Shown in pieces: positions 5,984 through 6,006 of a stretch of 6,006 nt of DNA. The stretch's first letter is position 1, and each line of letters begins with the position of its first letter. Source of the stretch: Planctomycetaceae bacterium (GTDB lineage: Bacteria > Planctomycetota > Planctomycetia > Pirellulales > Thermoguttaceae); contig JAITQV010000445.1 in the NCBI GenBank assembly GCA_031288765.1, forward strand, positions 1 to 6,006, written 5' to 3'. A model generated the notes under the pieces. That model was not told the DNA's origin, did no database searches, and saw nothing but the letters and a program-made list of their open reading frames with translations. The translations under genes and the position numbers were made by a program.

Positions 5984-6006
5984 AAAAATAAAAGGGGTGA
6001 AATGTT

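Noticed and set aside
1..6006. CRISPR array, tRNA, rRNA, insertion sequence or defence system
   Set aside because: No regularly spaced repeats, cloverleaf-like segment, transposase sequence or defence-protein motif was seen on either strand.

Overview
This window most likely comes from a Planctomycetota chromosome, probably an AT-leaning lineage of the Pirellulales or gut type. That is an inference from three things. The secreted FAD oxidoreductase carries a golvesin-like C-terminal domain, the MoxR ATPase has a typical planctomycete-like core, and no start codon has a clear Shine-Dalgarno sequence. Verrucomicrobiota or Lentisphaerota cannot be excluded without a search.

Layout. The left edge (1-183, + strand) is the last 60 codons of an unrecognised AT-rich gene. 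A 266-base, very AT-rich convergent gap follows (184-449), with a 12-bp perfect hairpin just past the end of the next gene. From 450 to 5983 every gene is on the minus strand. In transcription order (right to left) they are: panD (aspartate 1-decarboxylase), a small multi-pass membrane protein of unknown function, thiC (HMP-phosphate synthase, overlapping the membrane gene by ATGA), a MoxR-family AAA+ ATPase, and a large exported FAD-dependent oxidoreductase.

How the genes work together. panD makes beta-alanine for pantothenate and coenzyme A; thiC makes the pyrimidine half of thiamine. With the membrane protein between them they form a compact cofactor cluster that is probably co-transcribed. 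The MoxR ATPase and the oxidoreductase follow after gaps of 94 and 109 bases and may be read-through passengers or separate units. MoxR has none of its usual DUF58 or von Willebrand partners in the window.

Points worth a second look: a 22-codon, Asn-rich insertion flanked by direct repeats just before the Fe-S cysteines of ThiC; the membrane protein translationally coupled to thiC; an orphan MoxR; a flavoprotein with a Sec-like rather than Tat-like leader; and a marked tetranucleotide bias, with about 50 CCGG and no GGCC found by eye. No CRISPR array, tRNA, rRNA, insertion sequence or clearly new defence system is visible.
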